Below, one piece after another: positions 5,841 through 8,563 of a DNA stretch of 8,563 bases (position 1 is the stretch's first letter; the number at the start of each line of letters is the position of its first letter). A program made the translations under genes and the position numbers. The notes under the pieces are model-generated. The model was not told the origin of the DNA and did not search any database. It saw only the letters and a list, made by a program, of their open reading frames with translations. This DNA is from an uncultured Burkholderiales bacterium (GTDB taxonomy: Bacteria; Pseudomonadota; Gammaproteobacteria; Burkholderiales; Burkholderiaceae_C), in contig CAJBHE010000014.1 in NCBI GenBank assembly GCA_903952885.1, forward strand, positions 1 to 8,563, read 5' to 3'.

Positions 5841-7322
5841 TTAGCGAGGTAAATCGCTCGCCCCCATCAAGAACTCGTCGACCGAACGTGCAGCCTGACG
5901 GCCCTCACGGATGGCCCATACCACCAAAGATTGGCCGCGACGGATGTCGCCCGCGGCAAAAACTTTGGGCACATTGGTGGCATAGCCTCCAGTGAACTCG
6001 TTGGTTGCCTTGGCGTTGCCGCGTGCGTCTTTCTCGACGCCGAAGCCTTCCAAAATGGTGGCCACGGGGTTGACAAAGCCCATCGCCAACAACACGAGGT
6101 CGGCTTTGATGATTTCTTCGCTGCCAGCCACTTCCAGCATCTTGCCGTTTTGCCATTCGACGCGCACAGTTTTGACGCCCGTGACTTTGCCGTTTTCACC
6201 GACAAACTCTTTGGTGGAAATAGCGAATTCGCGCTTAAGTAAACCTTTTTCGGAGCTCTCGTCGTGGCTAGAGCTGGTGCGCAGCTTCAGTGGCCAGTAT
6301 GGCCATACCAAAGGCTTGTTCTCTTGCTCGGGTGGCATAGGCATCACCTCGAACTGAACCACGCCTGCAGCGCCGTGGCGTGTGCTGGTACCCACGCAGT
6401 CAGAGCCGGTGTCGCCACCGCCGATGACCACCACATGTTTGCCATCAGCGCGCAATTGGTCTTTGACCTTGTCCCCGCCGTTGACCTTGTTTTGTTGGGG
6501 CAAGAACTCCATCGCGAAGTGAATGCCAGCCAAGTCACGGCCAGGAGCCGGCAAGTCACGTGACTGCTCTGAACCACCGGTCAACAACACAGCGTCAAAG
6601 TCTTTTTGAAGTTGTGCTGGGCTGATGGTTTCCTTGGCCCAGTTGGTGACCTTGGAACCCTTGGGCAACTCTCCCACCATCACGTTGGTGCGGATGGTCA
6701 CACCTTCAGCTTCGAGCTGCTTGGCACGGCGGTCGATGTGCGACTTTTCCATCTTGAAGTCTGGAATGCCGTATCGCAACAAACCACCAATGCGGTCGTT
6801 CTTTTCGAACAAGGTCACGTCGTGACCGACGCGAGCCAACTGCTGTGCAGCGGCCATGCCAGCAGGGCCTGAGCCAACGACGGCAACCTTCTTGCCAGTC
6901 TTGTGTTTGGCGGGCTTGGGTACAACCCAGCCTTCATTCCAAGCTTTGTCGATGATGGCGTGCTCGATGGACTTGATGCCCACCGCGTCGCCATTGAGGT
7001 TCACCACGCAGGCTGCCTCGCAAGGTGCAGGGCAGATGCGGCCGGTGAACTCTGGGAAATTGTTGGTGCTGTGCAGCACGTCAATCGCATTCTTCCAATC
7101 GTCTTGATATACCAATTCGTTGAAGTCCGGAATGATGTTGTTGACAGGACAGCCGTTGTTACAAAACGGTGTGCCGCAGTCCATGCAACGGGCAGCTTGG
7201 TCTTTGGCTTGTTTGTCGTCCAAACCAATCACAAATTCATCGTAGTTCTTCAAGCGCTCTTTGACAGGCTTATAGCCCTCTTCGATGCGCTCAATTTCCA
7301 TAAAGCCAGTGACTTTTCCCAT
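5841..7322 (-). CDS. gltD: Glutamate synthase (NADPH) small subunit
   Basis: Beta subunit of GOGAT (493 residues). It takes electrons from NADPH through FAD and passes them via 4Fe-4S clusters to the large subunit, which makes two glutamate from glutamine and 2-oxoglutarate. Two N-terminal Cys groups fit the cluster ligands: Cys46, 49, 54, 58 (RCMDCGTPFC then NNGC) and Cys97, 101, 105 (ICPAPCEAAC). The FAD-binding motif GSGPAG is at 150-155, the NADPH-binding motif GGGDTGSDC at 301-309, and the C-terminal FAD motif AAGDIRRGQSLVVWAI starts near 456. AAAGGA stands about 8 bases before the ATG at 7322, which supports this start over Met8. It follows gltB by 29 bases in the usual gltB-gltD order, and the terminator after it ends the unit. 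Confidence 0.97.
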   Translation of the reverse strand: MGKVTGFMEIERIEEGYKPVKERLKNYDEFVIGLDDKQAKDQAARCMDCGTPFCNNGCPVNNIIPDFNELVYQDDWKNAIDVLHSTNNFPEFTGRICPAPCEAACVVNLNGDAVGIKSIEHAIIDKAWNEGWVVPKPAKHKTGKKVAVVGSGPAGMAAAQQLARVGHDVTLFEKNDRIGGLLRYGIPDFKMEKSHIDRRAKQLEAEGVTIRTNVMVGELPKGSKVTNWAKETISPAQLQKDFDAVLLTGGSEQSRDLPAPGRDLAGIHFAMEFLPQQNKVNGGDKVKDQLRADGKHVVVIGGGDTGSDCVGTSTRHGAAGVVQFEVMPMPPEQENKPLVWPYWPLKLRTSSSHDESSEKGLLKREFAISTKEFVGENGKVTGVKTVRVEWQNGKMLEVAGSEEIIKADLVLLAMGFVNPVATILEGFGVEKDARGNAKATNEFTGGYATNVPKVFAAGDIRRGQSLVVWAIREGRQAARSVDEFLMGASDLPR

Positions 7323-7351
7323 GATTCAAATCCTTTTGCTTGGTCTTAGCA

Positions 7352-8563
7352 TTACTTGACAGCGACGGCTTTTTTAACCGCTGGAGCTTTGGCAGTCTTG
7401 GCTGCGTTCAACTCGCCCAAGGCACGCTTGTATTCGTTGGGGAACACTTTGACAAACTTGGCACGCGCGGTCGCCCAGTTGTCCAGCAAGTCGCGGGCGC
7501 GCTTGGAGCCCGTCCAACGGTGGTGGTCTTCGAGCAACTTCTTGAGTTGCGCTTCGTCGGTTTGGTCACGGTGCCAGATGGCGCGTGGCAAGGTGTCTTC
7601 TTGCTGTGCAGCGGTCAACACTTTTTCCATGGAAACCATGGCTGTGTTGCACTTCTTGTCGAACTGCCCGTCTTCGTCATACACGTAAGCCACGCCGCCG
7701 CTCATACCTGCAGCGAAGTTGCGGCCGGTTTTACCCAACACTGCAACTGTGCCGCCTGTCATGTATTCGCAACCGTGGTCGCCTGTGCCTTCGACCACGG
7801 CGGTCGCGCCAGACAAACGCACCGCAAAACGCTCGCCAGCCACGCCGGAGAAGAACGCTTCACCGCGTGTCGCACCAATCATCACGGTGTTACCCACGAT
7901 GATGTTGTTCACCGCGTCGCCACGGAAATCGATACTAGGGCGCACCACCACGCGGCCACCTGATAGGCCTTTGCCGGTGTAGTCGTTGGCATCACCAATG
8001 AGGTAGAGCGTGATGCCATTGCACAAGAACGCGCCGAACGATTGACCGCCCGTGCCTTCGAGTTGGATACGGATGCTGTCATCTGGCAAACCTTCTGGGT
8101 GCACCTTGGTCACAGCGCCGGACAACATCGCACCGACGGATCGGTTGACGTTGCGGGCCACTTCCATGAACTGCACTTTCTCGCCACGCTCGATGGCGGG
8201 CTTGGATTTCTCGATGAGCTTTTGGTCCAGTGCTTTTTCCAAGCCGTGGTCTTGCTTGTCCACGTGGTAGCGAGGAATTTCTGGGCCCACTTGAGGTACA
8301 GCCAACAAGCGAGCGAAGTCGAGGCCTGAAGCTTTCCAGTGTTCGATGCCAGCGCGCATGTCCAGCAAGTCAGCGCGGCCGATCATGTCGTCAAACTTCT
8401 TGATGCCGAGTTGGGCCATGATCTGACGCACTTCTTCAGCGATGAAGAAGAAGTAGTTGACGACGTGCTCAGGCTTACCAGTGAACTTCTTGCGCAACTC
8501 TGGGTCTTGTGTGGCCACGCCCACGGGGCAGGTGTTCAAGTGGCACTTGCGCATCATGATGCA
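7352..8563 (-). CDS. gltB: Glutamate synthase (NADPH) large subunit, C-terminal part
   Basis: The last 403 codons of the GOGAT alpha subunit; the 5' part lies beyond the window. The frame is open to the edge, so the first ATG seen (8557) is internal, not a start. The first visible codon is TGC, giving CIMMRKCHLNTCPVG, which holds the three Cys ligands of the 3Fe-4S cluster with the family spacing C-x5-C-x4-C. The rest is the C-terminal GXGXG right-handed beta-helix domain, with Gly-rich repeats such as GTGGQSFGAFLCNG, GKGLSGGRVVVRPS, GATRGEAFFSGVAGERFAVR and TGRNFAAGMSGGVAYVYDED. The full-length family has about 1,500-1,580 residues. The protein ends in a Lys/Ala-rich tail (AAKTAKAPAVKKAVAVK) after the conserved fold, probably flexible. 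gltD follows after 29 bases. Confidence 0.97.
   Translation of the reverse strand, partial: CIMMRKCHLNTCPVGVATQDPELRKKFTGKPEHVVNYFFFIAEEVRQIMAQLGIKKFDDMIGRADLLDMRAGIEHWKASGLDFARLLAVPQVGPEIPRYHVDKQDHGLEKALDQKLIEKSKPAIERGEKVQFMEVARNVNRSVGAMLSGAVTKVHPEGLPDDSIRIQLEGTGGQSFGAFLCNGITLYLIGDANDYTGKGLSGGRVVVRPSIDFRGDAVNNIIVGNTVMIGATRGEAFFSGVAGERFAVRLSGATAVVEGTGDHGCEYMTGGTVAVLGKTGRNFAAGMSGGVAYVYDEDGQFDKKCNTAMVSMEKVLTAAQQEDTLPRAIWHRDQTDEAQLKKLLEDHHRWTGSKRARDLLDNWATARAKFVKVFPNEYKRALGELNAAKTAKAPAVKKAVAVK

Noticed and set aside
7629..7643. CCATGG repeated with a 3-base spacer inside gltB
   Set aside because: It falls in conserved gltB coding sequence (MVSMEKV) and is too short to be more than a coincidence of codons.

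Overview
This window looks like an ordinary core-chromosome stretch of a betaproteobacterium. I would place it in Burkholderiales, probably near Comamonadaceae. That placement is inferred from the gene order (mlaA inside the mla operon, an ABC-2 exporter pair next, then a BolA-family gene) and from the general look of the proteins; no rRNA or other marker gene is present. Every supported gene lies on the minus strand, so transcription runs from the high-coordinate end to the low-coordinate end.

Layout in transcription order. (1) 8563-5841: the C-terminal part of gltB and all of gltD, the two subunits of NADPH-dependent glutamate synthase (GOGAT). A clear intrinsic terminator follows at 5794-5757. 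(2) 5754-1943: a complete six-gene mla operon in the order mlaF-mlaE-mlaD-mlaA-mlaC-mlaB. It encodes the inner-membrane ABC complex MlaFEDB, the periplasmic lipid carrier MlaC and the outer-membrane lipoprotein MlaA, which together maintain outer-membrane lipid asymmetry. (3) 1868-172: an ABC-2 type exporter made of an ATPase and a permease, similar to YadG/YadH, with unknown substrate. (4) 161-1: the start of a BolA-family gene (ibaG-like) that runs off the window.

Packing is very tight. Three gene pairs overlap by ATGA (mlaF/mlaE, mlaD/mlaA, ATPase/permease). The other gaps inside the operons are 3 to 31 bases, except for 74 bases between mlaB and the ATPase. The two largest non-coding gaps are 86 bases (gltD-mlaF) and 74 bases (mlaB-ATPase). 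No gene-free stretch approaches 300 bases.

I found no mobile element, CRISPR array, tRNA, rRNA or sign of recent transfer, and no undescribed system. The points most worth a second look are the terminator that sits directly in front of mlaF and covers its longest possible start, a small hairpin over the ribosome-binding site of the ABC-2 ATPase, and the conserved but unexplained pairing of that exporter with the Mla genes.
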